Assembly: GCF_002090095.1 (NCBI RefSeq)
Contig: NZ_BBRJ01000002.1
Location: forward strand, 248,001 to 312,000
DNA length: 64,000 nt
Direction of reading: 5' to 3'
Source of the DNA: Demequina sp. NBRC 110053
GTDB taxonomy: Bacteria > Actinomycetota > Actinomycetes > Actinomycetales > Demequinaceae
This document shows, one piece after another, positions 17,144-25,035 of the stretch (its first letter is position 1; every line of letters starts with the position of its first letter). The notes beneath the pieces were generated by a model. That model saw nothing but the letters and a program-made list of their open reading frames with translations, was not told the DNA's origin and searched no databases. The position numbers were made by a program, and so were the translations under genes.

Positions 17144-18762
17144 GACGCCTCCTCGCCAGCCAGGTCTTGCTGCTGTTGCTGCTGTTGCTGCTGTTGCTGC
17201 TGTTGCTGCTGCTGGCCCGCCACGTAGTCCTCAGGGTGGGCGGTCTGCGGCACGGAGGCCAGCCCGCCGAACTCGACACGCGCCTCGGGCGGCGGCTGGC
17301 TCGACGCGCGGTGGCGCACGCCGCCCAGCACCCAGGTGTCCTTGGAGCCGCCGCCCTGCGAGGAGTTGACGATCAGCTGGCCTCGCTGGAGCGCGACGCG
17401 CGTCAGTCCGCCGGGCAGCACCCATACGTCGTCGCCGTCGTTGATGGCGAACGGCCGCAGGTCCACGTGGCGCGGCTCGAGGCCCTCGTCCGTGAGCGTG
17501 GGGACCGTCGACAGCTGGATGACCGGCTGCGCGATCCAGCCGCGCGGATCGGACGTGATCTGCGCCTTGACCTGGTCGAGCTCCTCGCGGGAGGCCTTCG
17601 GTCCGATGGTGACGCCCTTGCCGCCAGCGCCGTCGACGGGCTTCACCACGAGCTCGTCGAGCCGGTCGAGCACCTCCTCCCGCGCATCGGCCTCCTCCAG
17701 TCGCCAGGTGTCGACGTTCGGCAGGATCGGCTCCTCGTTCAGGTAGTACCTGATGAGGTCCGGCATATACGTGTACATGAGCTTGTCGTCCGCGACGCCG
17801 TTGCCCACGGCGTTGGCGATCGTCACGTTGCCCAGCCGCGCGGCGTTGATCAACCCGGGCGCTCCGAGCGAGCTGTCGGGCCGGAAGACCACGGGGTCGA
17901 GGTAGTCGTCGTCGACGCGTCGGTAGATGACGTCCACGCGTCGGCGTCCGGCGGTGGTGCGCATGTAGACGCGGCCGTTGACGGTCTCGAGGTCGCGGCC
18001 CTCGACGAGCTCGACGCCCATGGTGCGCGCGAGCAGGGAGTGCTCGTAGTAGGCGGAGTTGTAGACGCCGGGCGTGAGCACCACGATCGTGGGGTCGTCG
18101 ACCCCCTCGGGCGCGCACCTGGCCAGCGAGGCGCGCAGGCGGCGCGAGTACTCGAGCACGGGACGGATCCCCATCGCGCCGAACATCTCGGGGAACATCT
18201 GCGACATCGCGCGCCGGTTCGACAGGACGTAGCTCACTCCAGAGGGCACGCGGACGTTGTCCTCGAGCACCCGCCAGATGCCGTGCTGGTCGCGCACGAG
18301 GTCGATGCCGGACACGTGCACGCGCACGCCGTTCGCAGGCTCCACGCCTGCGACGGAGCGGTAGAAGTACTGCGACGTGGCGATGAGCCGGCGCGGCACC
18401 ACGCCGTCCTGGACGCAGTGCTGGGAGCCGTACACGTCCGCCAGGAAGGCCTCGAGCGCCTGCACGCGCTGCGAGACCCCGGGCGAGATGATGTCCCATT
18501 CGTCCGAGCCGATCACGCGCGGCACGATGTCGAGCGGGAACGGCCTCTCCTCACCCGCATGGTCGAAGGTCACGCCCTGGGCGAGGTACGTGTTCGCGAG
18601 CGCCTCGGCCCGCGAGTACAGGTCGTCTCCCGACATCCTGTCGATCTCCGCGTACACCCGCGCGTACGGGTCGCGCACGCTGCCCTCGACGTCCATCGCC
18701 TCGTCCCACGCGGCGACAGGCGTGTACCCGGTCCAAGGAGTCGGATCATCCGTCGATGCCAT
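17137..18762 (-). CDS. Circularly permuted ATP-grasp protein with polyglutamine tail
   Basis: This 541-residue protein belongs to the circularly permuted ATP-grasp type 2 family (formerly DUF404/DUF407), predicted to ligate amino acids or peptides using ATP. Visible landmarks are LEDNVRVPSGVSYVLSNR, a Lys/Asp/Gly-rich ATP-binding stretch (VVKPVDGAGGKGVTIGP) and HVDLRPFAIN near the C-terminal end of the catalytic core. After the core come about 45 variable residues and 16 consecutive glutamines just before the terminal DLAGEEASC, a tail that I do not associate with this family. The gene leads the operon; TAACGT 6 nt before the ATG suggests a leaderless mRNA. It is divergent from the PH-domain gene. 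Confidence 0.92.
   Translation of the reverse strand: MASTDDPTPWTGYTPVAAWDEAMDVEGSVRDPYARVYAEIDRMSGDDLYSRAEALANTYLAQGVTFDHAGEERPFPLDIVPRVIGSDEWDIISPGVSQRVQALEAFLADVYGSQHCVQDGVVPRRLIATSQYFYRSVAGVEPANGVRVHVSGIDLVRDQHGIWRVLEDNVRVPSGVSYVLSNRRAMSQMFPEMFGAMGIRPVLEYSRRLRASLARCAPEGVDDPTIVVLTPGVYNSAYYEHSLLARTMGVELVEGRDLETVNGRVYMRTTAGRRRVDVIYRRVDDDYLDPVVFRPDSSLGAPGLINAARLGNVTIANAVGNGVADDKLMYTYMPDLIRYYLNEEPILPNVDTWRLEEADAREEVLDRLDELVVKPVDGAGGKGVTIGPKASREELDQVKAQITSDPRGWIAQPVIQLSTVPTLTDEGLEPRHVDLRPFAINDGDDVWVLPGGLTRVALQRGQLIVNSSQGGGSKDTWVLGGVRHRASSQPPPEARVEFGGLASVPQTAHPEDYVAGQQQQQQQQQQQQQQQQDLAGEEASC
17167..17214 (-). repeat. Trinucleotide microsatellite encoding 16 glutamines
   Basis: On the coding strand it reads CAG followed by five copies of CAGCAGCAA, 48 nt in all. 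The 9-nt unit changes length in frame, so slippage would alter tail length without breaking the gene. It lies 24 nt upstream of the alpha-E start codon. Confidence 0.9.
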
Positions 18763-18768
18763 GGCCCC

Positions 18769-18774
18769 ACGTTA
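18769..18774 (-). promoter_or_regulatory. -10 box (TAACGT) of the ATP-grasp operon
   Basis: TAACGT ends 6 nt before the ATG at 18762 on the minus strand, so the transcript is probably leaderless. Confidence 0.5.
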
Positions 18775-18860
18775 ACGGGGGTTCTTTGCGGATGCGTTTC
18801 GTTCGCGTGTCGCCACCGCCATCTCCTGCTCGAGCCGGGCGCGATGCGCGGTCGTGGCGC

Positions 18861-18866
18861 TAGAGT
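18861..18866 (+). promoter_or_regulatory. -10 box (TAGAGT) of the PH-domain gene
   Basis: TAGAGT, 6 nt, then ATG at 18873. The same hexamer precedes the molybdate regulator gene at 21445. Confidence 0.55.
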
Positions 18867-18872
18867 CTGGCC

Positions 18873-19379
18873 ATGGGATACCCCGAGGACCTGCTGTCCC
18901 CGCATGAGAGGCTGCTGCTGCACCGTCGCCAGCACTGGAAGGTGCTGATCGGCGCTGGTGCATGGCTCGCCGTGATCGCGGTCGCGTCCGTCCTCGGCCT
19001 GATGTGGGCCTCGAGCCTGAGCGGGCTCGGGGCAACGGTCGCGACCGCCGCCATCGCCGTGGCCGCGCTCGCGCTGCTGGGATGGCTGGTCGTCGCCCCG
19101 TTGATCCGGTGGGCGACCACGCACTTCGTCATCACCTCGCGCCGGCTCCTGTTCCGGACAGGCGTCTTCACCCGCACCGGCATCGACATCCCCGTGGCCC
19201 GGATCGCCTCGGTGCAGTTCCGTCACGGTGTGATCGACCGCATGTTCCGCACCGGGACGCTGATCATCGAGTCAGCCTCCGACGACCCGCTCGAGTTCGA
19301 CAACATTCCCGAGGTCGAGAAGGTCCACCAGATGCTCTACCACGAGCTCTACGACGAGCTCAGCGACGACGGTCGCTGA
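18873..19379 (+). CDS. Membrane protein with bacterial PH (bPH2) domain
   Basis: The 168-residue protein has two adjacent transmembrane segments (roughly residues 28-46 and 53-76) followed by a bacterial pleckstrin-homology-like domain containing VITSRRLLFRTGVF, IPVARIASVQFRHGVIDR and GTLIIESA. The family (YdbS/YdbT-like) is common in Actinobacteria; no reaction is known, and roles at the membrane or in stress response are suspected only. It stands alone with its own leaderless promoter, divergent from the ATP-grasp operon and upstream of the molybdenum cofactor genes, with which it has no obvious link. Confidence 0.88.
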   Translation: MGYPEDLLSPHERLLLHRRQHWKVLIGAGAWLAVIAVASVLGLMWASSLSGLGATVATAAIAVAALALLGWLVVAPLIRWATTHFVITSRRLLFRTGVFTRTGIDIPVARIASVQFRHGVIDRMFRTGTLIIESASDDPLEFDNIPEVEKVHQMLYHELYDELSDDGR

Positions 19380-19488
19380 CCCTCACGCCGTCGAACGCCG
19401 GCGCGAGCGCGCCGCGCAACACCGCTGAAACGTGTTCCTTCCTACACTGGCCTTTCACCACCGCGGCGTGCGCCCGGAAGGAGGGACC

Positions 19489-19986
19489 GTGGGACTGCTC
19501 GGAGATGTCACGTGTGCCGTGATCACGGTGTCCGACCGCCGGGCAGCAGGCGCGGCGAAGGACACCGCGGGTCCGGCGATCTCGCAGGCGCTCGAGCGGG
19601 AGGGCGCGGTGGTCGTGACCTCGATCGTGCCGGACGGGATCCGCTCGGTGCGCGAGGCTCTCGACGCAGCGCTGGCGAGCGGCGCCACGCTCGCGATCAC
19701 GACGGGGGGCACGGGCGTGAGCCCGCGCGACGTCACTCCCGAGGCCACCGCGCCGTTCATCGCGGTCGACCTCCCTGGCGTCGCGGAGCTGCTCCGTCGG
19801 GAGGGCGCCGCGACCACGCCCATGGCCGCCCTGAGCCGCGGCCGCGCCGGCATCACCGCGTCCCCGCACCGCGCGATCATCGTCAACCTGCCCGGGTCCG
19901 AGCGCGCTGCACGAGCAGGCGTCGCATCGCTGCTGACGCTCCTCCCCCACGCTCTCGATCAGCTCGAAGGGGGCGACCACCCATGA
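19489..19986 (+). CDS. mogA: MogA/MoaB family molybdopterin adenylyltransferase
   Basis: It activates molybdopterin by adenylation so that molybdate can be inserted by MoeA. The 165-residue protein shows the MPT-binding family signature: CAVITVSDRRAAG at the N-terminus, ITTGGTGVSPRDVTPEAT and AALSRGRAGI with PGSERAA near the end. GTG 19489 is chosen since a strong GGAAGGAGGG site precedes it; an ATG 19 codons upstream would add residues outside the family alignment. A TACACT box at 19443-19448 is a possible promoter. It starts a tight mogA-moaE-moaA run with 4-nt overlaps. MoaB and MogA types cannot be separated with certainty from sequence alone. Confidence 0.92.
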   Translation: MGLLGDVTCAVITVSDRRAAGAAKDTAGPAISQALEREGAVVVTSIVPDGIRSVREALDAALASGATLAITTGGTGVSPRDVTPEATAPFIAVDLPGVAELLRREGAATTPMAALSRGRAGITASPHRAIIVNLPGSERAARAGVASLLTLLPHALDQLEGGDHP

Positions 19987-20411
19987 CCGTCGCCTTCGCC
20001 CGGATAGCCGATGCGCCCATCGGCCTGGACACGCACGTCGCCGCGGTCTCGGGGTCGGGCGATGGCGCGGTGGTCACCTTCTTCGGTCAGGTGAGGGACC
20101 ACGACCCCTCGGTCGAGGGCGAGGTCACGCACCTCGACTACTCGGCCCACCCCGACGCCACCGCCGCCCTCGCACGCATCGCGACCGAGGTGACCGCCGC
20201 ATCGGCCGCGGAGGTGACGGTCGCCGTCACGCATCGCGTGGGCCTGCTGGCCGTGGGCGACGCCGCCATCGTCGTCGCCGTCGCGAGCGCGCACCGCGGC
20301 GAGGCGTTCGCGGTGTGCCGGGACCTGGTCGAGCGTGTCAAGGCCGAGGTGCCGATCTGGAAGCGCGAGATCCTGGGCGATGGCACGCACACATGGGTGG
20401 GCATCTCATGA
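19983..20411 (+). CDS. moaE: Molybdopterin synthase catalytic subunit
   Basis: MoaE, with thiocarboxylated MoaD, inserts two sulfurs into precursor Z (cyclic pyranopterin monophosphate) to make molybdopterin. The 142-residue protein carries the family motifs GAVVTFFGQVRDHD, VTHLDYSAHP, VAVTHRVGLLAVGDAAIVVAV with AHRGEAF, and the catalytic lysine region PIWKREILGDG. Its ATG overlaps the mogA stop and its stop overlaps the moaA start (ATGA in both cases), implying coupled translation. Its partner moaD lies at 24479-24712 on the other strand, so the two subunits come from separate transcripts. Confidence 0.94.
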   Translation: MTVAFARIADAPIGLDTHVAAVSGSGDGAVVTFFGQVRDHDPSVEGEVTHLDYSAHPDATAALARIATEVTAASAAEVTVAVTHRVGLLAVGDAAIVVAVASAHRGEAFAVCRDLVERVKAEVPIWKREILGDGTHTWVGIS

Positions 20412-21418
20412 CCGCCGTGCGCCATCCCGGCCTCGCGGACCGGTTCGGTCGCGTCCACCGCGACCTGCGCATCTCGCTCACGGACCGCTGCTCGCTGCGC
20501 TGCACCTACTGCATGCCGGCCGAGGGCGTGCCGTGGCTCCAACGCGACACCATGCTGTCGACGGACGAGATCGTGCGCATCGCGCGCGTCGCGGTCGCGA
20601 TGGGCATCGACGAGATCAGGCTCACTGGCGGCGAGCCGCTGCTGCGCGCGGACGTCGTGGACGTGGTCGCCAGGCTCGCGCAGCTCGAGGGCCCCGGCGG
20701 AAGGCCGGAGCTGTCGCTCACCACGAATGCCCTGCGGCTGCCGGCGCTCGCCGACCAGCTGCATGACGCCGGACTGGCCCGCGTCAACATCTCCCTCGAC
20801 ACGCTGCGCCGCGACCGCTTCCACGAGCTCACCCGCCGCGACAAGCTCACCGAGACGCTCGCGGGGATCGCCGCCGCCGAGGCTTCCGGCATGACCCCGA
20901 TCAAGATCAACGCCGTCGCGATGCGGGGCGTCAACGATGACGAGATCGTGGACCTCACCCAGTTCTGCGTGGACCACGGCTACCAGATGCGCTTCATCGA
21001 GCAGATGCCCCTCGATGCCGGGCACACCTGGGACCGCAAGGAGATGGTCACCGGCGCGGAGATCCTCGCGGCGCTGCGCGAGCGGTGGACCCTGGTCGAG
21101 CGCGGCGATCGCGGCGCGGCCCCCGCACAGGTATGGGACATCGCGGGCACCGCGGCCTCCGTGGGCGTCATCGCGTCGGTCACCGCGCCGTTCTGCGGCA
21201 CGTGCGACCGCGTGCGCCTCACGGCCGACGGCCAGCTGCGCGCGTGCCTGTTCGCCCGCGAGGAGTCCGACCTGCGAGGGCTCATGCGCGACGCCGCGAG
21301 CGACGAGCAGCTCGCCGACGCGGTGGCCGCCTGCCTGCGCCTCAAGCGGCCGGGTCATGACATCGACGACCCGAGCTTCCTGCAGCCCGACCGTCCCATG
21401 AGCGCCATCGGAGGCTGA
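20408..21418 (+). CDS. moaA: GTP 3',8-cyclase (radical SAM)
   Basis: MoaA carries out the first step of molybdenum cofactor synthesis, converting GTP to 3',8-cyclo-GTP, which MoaC then rearranges. The 336-residue protein has the radical-SAM cluster CSLRCTYC with CMPAEG following, the SAM-binding LTGGEPLLR, the second C-terminal iron-sulfur site PFCGTCDRVRLTADG with RACLF, and the catalytically needed C-terminal Gly-Gly (MSAIGG). ATG 20408 overlaps the moaE stop. Length and motif order are normal. Confidence 0.97.
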   Translation: MTAVRHPGLADRFGRVHRDLRISLTDRCSLRCTYCMPAEGVPWLQRDTMLSTDEIVRIARVAVAMGIDEIRLTGGEPLLRADVVDVVARLAQLEGPGGRPELSLTTNALRLPALADQLHDAGLARVNISLDTLRRDRFHELTRRDKLTETLAGIAAAEASGMTPIKINAVAMRGVNDDEIVDLTQFCVDHGYQMRFIEQMPLDAGHTWDRKEMVTGAEILAALRERWTLVERGDRGAAPAQVWDIAGTAASVGVIASVTAPFCGTCDRVRLTADGQLRACLFAREESDLRGLMRDAASDEQLADAVAACLRLKRPGHDIDDPSFLQPDRPMSAIGG

Positions 21419-21444
21419 CCGTACTTTCGCCGCAGGTGCGGCGC

Positions 21445-21450
21445 TAGAGT
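21445..21450 (+). promoter_or_regulatory. -10 box (TAGAGT) of the molybdate regulator gene
   Basis: TAGAGT, 7 nt, then the ATG at 21458. It probably serves the regulator plus modABC, since all four genes overlap. Confidence 0.5.
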
Positions 21451-21457
21451 GAGCGTC

Positions 21458-21895
21458 ATGCCGCATCTGCGCATCTCTGAGGCAGCCGCCCTCGCCGGCG
21501 TGTCCGATGACACCCTCCGCCGCTGGATCGAGGCCGAGGGGATCGCCACTGCCAGGGACGCCGCGGGCCGCGCGCTCGTCGCCGGTCAGGACGTCGCGCG
21601 GCTCGCGCGCGAGCGGTCGCGCCTCGCGCACGACGCGAGCGGCGTGGCCCGGTCAGCGCGCAATCAGTTCGTCGGCATCGTCACGGCGGTGACGTCCGAC
21701 GCCGTGATGAGCCAGGTCGAGCTGCAGTGCGGCCCGAACCGCGTGGTCTCCCTCATGAGCACCGAGGCCGCGCGCGAGCTCGGCCTGGAGCCCGGCACGG
21801 TGGCCACCGCCATCGTGAAGGCGACCACCGTGATCGTCGAACGCACGGAACCCACGGAACGCACGGAACCCACGAAACGCACGGAGCGCACGTGA
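21458..21895 (+). CDS. MerR-like helix-turn-helix protein with TOBE (molybdate-binding) domain
   Basis: This small actinobacterial regulator (145 residues) has a MerR/excisionase-type helix-turn-helix at residues 1-60 (RISEAAALAGVSDDTLRRWI) and a single molbindin/TOBE domain (ARNQFVGIVTAVTSDAVMSQ) that binds molybdate. It most likely senses molybdate and controls the modABC transporter whose first gene overlaps its stop by GTGA; this is inferred from domain and context. Start 21458 fits the leaderless promoter better than the GTG three codons earlier, which lies within the promoter region. The C-terminus ends in a repetitive ERT/EPT tail encoded by a 9-nt tandem repeat, which I do not expect in the family. 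Confidence 0.85.
   Translation: MPHLRISEAAALAGVSDDTLRRWIEAEGIATARDAAGRALVAGQDVARLARERSRLAHDASGVARSARNQFVGIVTAVTSDAVMSQVELQCGPNRVVSLMSTEAARELGLEPGTVATAIVKATTVIVERTEPTERTEPTKRTERT
21841..21892 (+). repeat. Tandem 9-nt repeat encoding an ERT/EPT tail
   Basis: Alternating ACGCACGGA and ACCCACGGA units, about five and a half copies, run to the modA GTG. Slippage would stay in frame but would also change the distance between the regulator's folded domain and the overlap with modA. Confidence 0.8.
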
Positions 21896-22638
21896 GCCGC
21901 CCATCGGCGCTTCTCGGTGTGACGACGGCGCTGCTGCTCCTGCCAGGGTGCTCGAGCGCGACGGCGGACGGCGATCGCCAGCTCACGGTCTACGCAGCGG
22001 CATCCCTCACCCACGTGTTCGGGGAGCTCGAGCAGACCTACGAGGCCGCCCATCCCGGCGTCGACGTCGTGATGGTCCATGGCGGATCGTCCGAGCTGGC
22101 CGCCACCATCCTCGAAGGTGCGCCAGCAGACGTCTTCGCGTCCGCGAACGAGGCGCAGATGGACGCGGTGCGCACGGAGATCGCGACGAGCCCGCAGGTG
22201 TTCGCGACCAACACCCTGACCATGATCGTCGAGCCCGGCAACCCCCTGGGCCTCAGCGGTCTGGACGACCTCGCGCGCGAGGACGTCGCCTCGGTGGTGT
22301 GCGCGCCGCAGGTGCCGTGCGGCGCCGCGACGCTCGACCTCGCGTCCCTGATCGGCGTCGAGCTCGCCCCTTCCTCACAGGAGAACTCGGTGACCGACGT
22401 GGTCGGCAAGGTGGCGTCCGGCCAGGCCGACGCTGGGGTGGTCTACGTGACCGAGGCGCAGCCGTCCAGCGGTGTGCAGGAGGTCCCCCTCGCCGGCGCC
22501 GCAGAGGTCGTGAGCGCCTACCCGATCGCCGCGATGGCAGGCGGCCACTCCCCCGACCTCGGCCCGTCGTTCGTGGAACTCGTGCTGAGCGCTGACGGGC
22601 GCGCGGTGCTCGAGCGCGCGGGGTTCGGAGCGCCATGA
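21892..22638 (+). CDS. modA: Molybdate ABC transporter substrate-binding lipoprotein
   Basis: ModA captures molybdate outside the membrane and delivers it to ModB. The 248-residue precursor has a lipoprotein signal with lipobox LLPGC near residue 17, then the family opening LTVYAAASLTHVF, HGGSSELAATILEGAPADVFASAN and SGQADAGVVYVTEA. The GTG start at 21892 overlaps the regulator stop (GTGA). Like many actinobacterial ModA proteins it is slightly short but complete, and modB follows with an ATGA overlap. Confidence 0.95.
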   Translation: MSRPSALLGVTTALLLLPGCSSATADGDRQLTVYAAASLTHVFGELEQTYEAAHPGVDVVMVHGGSSELAATILEGAPADVFASANEAQMDAVRTEIATSPQVFATNTLTMIVEPGNPLGLSGLDDLAREDVASVVCAPQVPCGAATLDLASLIGVELAPSSQENSVTDVVGKVASGQADAGVVYVTEAQPSSGVQEVPLAGAAEVVSAYPIAAMAGGHSPDLGPSFVELVLSADGRAVLERAGFGAP

Positions 22639-23432
22639 CCGGGACGATGCCGCGATGGATGGGCCCGCTCGCAATGATCGCGGCGGCGGTGGTGGTGCTG
22701 CCCATCGCCGCGACCGTCGCGCGGCTGGACTGGTCTCGCGCGCCGGAGCTGCTGACGACGCCCGCGGCCATCGGCGCGCTGACCTTGAGCCTCGCGACAG
22801 CCGCGATGTCGACGGGCCTGTGCCTGCTGCTCGGGCTCCCGCTCGGCTACGCTCTCGCGACCTGGCGTTCGCGCCTCAAGCCCGCCGTCCGCGCGCTGAT
22901 CCTCGCCCCCCTCGTGCTCCCCCCTGTCGTCGGCGGCCTCGCCCTGCTCTACGCGTTCGGCCGGCGCGGACTCGTGGGCGAGGCGCTCGAGGATGCAGGC
23001 ATCTCGCTCGCGTTCACCACGGCCGCCGTGGTTCTCGCGCAGACCTTCGTGGCGATGCCGTTCATGGTGCTCGCCACGGAGTCCGCCCTCGGCGCCCGTG
23101 CGGGGCACCACGAGGCCCTCGCGGGGACATTGGGCGGTTCTCGTACGCGCACCCTCTGGCAGATCACCGTTCCCGCGCTGCGCCCGGCGCTCATCACGGG
23201 CACGGTGCTTGCGTTCGCCCGCGCCCTCGGGGAGTTCGGCGCGACGCTGACCTTCGCCGGCTCGATGCCGGGGGTCACGCGCACCCTGCCGCTCGAGATC
23301 TACCTCCAGCGCGAGACGGACGCGGACGCCGCCGTGGCGCTGGCGGTGCTCCTGGTCGCCGTCGCCGTCACCGTGGTCGCACTCGCGTACCGACCGCTCG
23401 CCGCGCGCCCGACGGACGGAGCCGGACGGTGA
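22635..23432 (+). CDS. modB: Molybdate ABC transporter permease
   Basis: ModB forms the membrane channel of the importer. The 265-residue sequence contains five or six hydrophobic segments, the binding-protein-dependent permease EAA loop (EALAGTLGGSRTRTLWQITV) that docks the ATPase, and the ModB-typical FARALGEFGATLTFAGSMPG. It overlaps modA and modC by four bases on each side. It gives no sign of truncation. Confidence 0.95.
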   Translation: MTGTMPRWMGPLAMIAAAVVVLPIAATVARLDWSRAPELLTTPAAIGALTLSLATAAMSTGLCLLLGLPLGYALATWRSRLKPAVRALILAPLVLPPVVGGLALLYAFGRRGLVGEALEDAGISLAFTTAAVVLAQTFVAMPFMVLATESALGARAGHHEALAGTLGGSRTRTLWQITVPALRPALITGTVLAFARALGEFGATLTFAGSMPGVTRTLPLEIYLQRETDADAAVALAVLLVAVAVTVVALAYRPLAARPTDGAGR

Positions 23433-24454
23433 GCCTCGAGGCGCGGGTCACGATGGGGTCGCGCGGGGTGGACGCACGCCTCGGGGTGGAGGACGGCTCG
23501 ACGCTCGCGGTCCTGGGTCCGAATGGATCGGGAAAGTCGACCGTGCTGGCCGCCATCGCCGGGACCGTGCGGCCGGCGGGCGGCAGCGTGCGGCTCGGCG
23601 CCGAGGTGCTGCATGACCTCGATGCGCGCCGCGCGACGTGGACGCACCCGCGCCGGCGGAGGGTGGCCCTGGTCACGCAGGGCGACGACCTCTTCCCTGC
23701 ACTCACCGTGCTCGACAACGTGGCCTTCGGTCTTCGCTCGCGCGGCTGGGGAAAGGCCGATGCGCGGGCCCAGTCACGTTCATGGCTGGCGCGTGCGGGG
23801 CTCGCCGATGTCGCTGACAGGCCCGCGCGGGAGCTCTCGGGCGGTCAGGCGAGGCGGGTCGCCATCGTCCGGGCCCTCGCCTCGAGGCCGAGGGTGCTGC
23901 TGCTCGACGAGCCATTCGCCGGCGTGGATGTCGAGGCCGCGGCCGAGCTGCGCGCGCTCATCGCACGGGAGACACGCGACGTCACCACGGTGCTCACCAC
24001 GCATGACCCCCTCGACGCGCGCCTGCTCGCCGACCGCGTGAGCGTGCTCGACGCCGGGACGGTCGCGGAGTCCGGCAGCGTCGACGCCGTGCTCTCCACG
24101 CCGCGCACCCCGTTTGCCGCCGCCATGGCCGGGCGCGTGCTGGTGCGCGGGGCTGCCGATGGCGACGCCGTCGTGACACACGAGGGGGCACGCATTCCGG
24201 CGGACGCCTCGGCGCTCGCGCACGGCGCGCCAGCGGCCGTCGCGGTCACGCCGATCGGCGTGACGCTCGGGGCGTCACCAGGGGATCCTCGCTCCGTCAC
24301 AGACGTGGTGGTCGGCATCGAGGGCCGCGGCGATGCGGTCCGCGTTCGCGGCGCGGTCCTGGCCGCCGACGTCGACGTCGCGGCGCTCGACGTGACCGTG
24401 GGCGACACCGTGGTGTTCATCGTGCCGGAAGGGCTGACCGCGTACTCGGCCTGA
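23429..24454 (+). CDS. modC: Molybdate ABC transporter ATPase
   Basis: ModC powers molybdate import. The 341-residue protein has Walker A GPNGSGKST, the signature LSGGQARRVAIVRALA, Walker B VLLLDEPFAGVD, a switch histidine in TTHDPLDA, and a C-terminal TOBE-like region from about residue 270 that in ModC proteins can bind molybdate and inhibit transport. GTG 23429 overlaps the modB stop. It is the last gene of this plus-strand run and converges with moaD 25 nt away. Confidence 0.93.
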   Translation: MSLEARVTMGSRGVDARLGVEDGSTLAVLGPNGSGKSTVLAAIAGTVRPAGGSVRLGAEVLHDLDARRATWTHPRRRRVALVTQGDDLFPALTVLDNVAFGLRSRGWGKADARAQSRSWLARAGLADVADRPARELSGGQARRVAIVRALASRPRVLLLDEPFAGVDVEAAAELRALIARETRDVTTVLTTHDPLDARLLADRVSVLDAGTVAESGSVDAVLSTPRTPFAAAMAGRVLVRGAADGDAVVTHEGARIPADASALAHGAPAAVAVTPIGVTLGASPGDPRSVTDVVVGIEGRGDAVRVRGAVLAADVDVAALDVTVGDTVVFIVPEGLTAYSA

Positions 24455-24478
24455 GCGCCGAGTGCGAGGCCGGGACGG

Positions 24479-24712
24479 TCAGCCGCCCGCGAAGGGCGGC
24501 AGGACGTCCACGACGTCATCGCCGATCGGGTGGTCGTCGCTCACTCGCCGACCGCCGACCACCACGGCGCACTGCCGCAGCACCCGCTCGAGCTCGGGCC
24601 CGTGGAGCGCCCCGAGCAGCGCGCGCAGGTCACCGACGGTGCCCGCCTCCACGGTGGTCTGCTCCGTGCCGGCCGCCTCCGCGGCGGCCGCGAACAGGCG
24701 CACGGTCGCCAT
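24479..24712 (-). CDS. moaD: Molybdopterin synthase sulfur carrier subunit
   Basis: MoaD is a ubiquitin-fold sulfur carrier whose C-terminal glycine is adenylated and thiocarboxylated by MoeB before it donates sulfur to MoaE. This 77-residue protein opens with MATVRLFAAAAEAAG, has the beta-grasp hydrophobic pattern, and ends in the essential PPFAGG Gly-Gly. ATG 24712 shares one base with the stop of the upstream gene (TGATG). The longer frame adds eight residues with no family support. moeB in the same gene run supplies the activating enzyme. Confidence 0.92.
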   Translation of the reverse strand: MATVRLFAAAAEAAGTEQTTVEAGTVGDLRALLGALHGPELERVLRQCAVVVGGRRVSDDHPIGDDVVDVLPPFAGG

Positions 24713-24963
24713 CAGCCGGGCATCTCCTCGACCCACCGCCGCGCGAGCTCGCGCACCGAGTCGCTCACGTCCTCGAGGCTGGAGCCCTGCGCGACCGCGT
24801 AGCCCACCAGGAAGGTCGTGATCGGAGCCGCGGGCCTCACGAGCGAGTGGGCGGCATCGCGCGCGATGTCGAGCAGCGCCTCGACGTCGACCTCTGCCGT
24901 GTCGATGCCCAGCTCCCCCGCGAGCGCCTCGACCCAGGCCTCCAGCTGCGTGGTGTCACTCAT
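24712..24963 (-). CDS. Small DUF6457-type protein in the molybdenum cofactor operon
   Basis: This 83-residue, acidic, helical protein (starting MSDTTQLEAWVEALAGELGI and containing RPAAPITTFLVGYAVAQG) matches my memory of the DUF6457 family. It lies between mobA and moaD, shares a base with moaD, and has a GGGAGG site before its ATG. The function is unknown. Related domains are found alone or attached to MobA in other actinobacteria, which suggests a helper role in guanylylation of the cofactor or its delivery to the nitrate reductase; that is inference from context. Confidence 0.75.
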   Translation of the reverse strand: MSDTTQLEAWVEALAGELGIDTAEVDVEALLDIARDAAHSLVRPAAPITTFLVGYAVAQGSSLEDVSDSVRELARRWVEEMPG

Positions 24964-25035
24964 CTCGCCTCCCGTTCCAGCTTCCGTCCATCGTCGTCGC
25001 TCGGCGCGTGACGTGCATCCCGAGGCCCGGCGCCC

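Noticed and set aside
17167..17214. Repeat seen as a CRISPR or direct-repeat array
   Set aside because: It is a simple triplet repeat within a coding frame and has no spacers.
19380..19488. Moco riboswitch before mogA or moaA
   Set aside because: The leader is only about 40 nt after the possible -10 box, too short for the known Moco RNA, and moaA has no leader at all.
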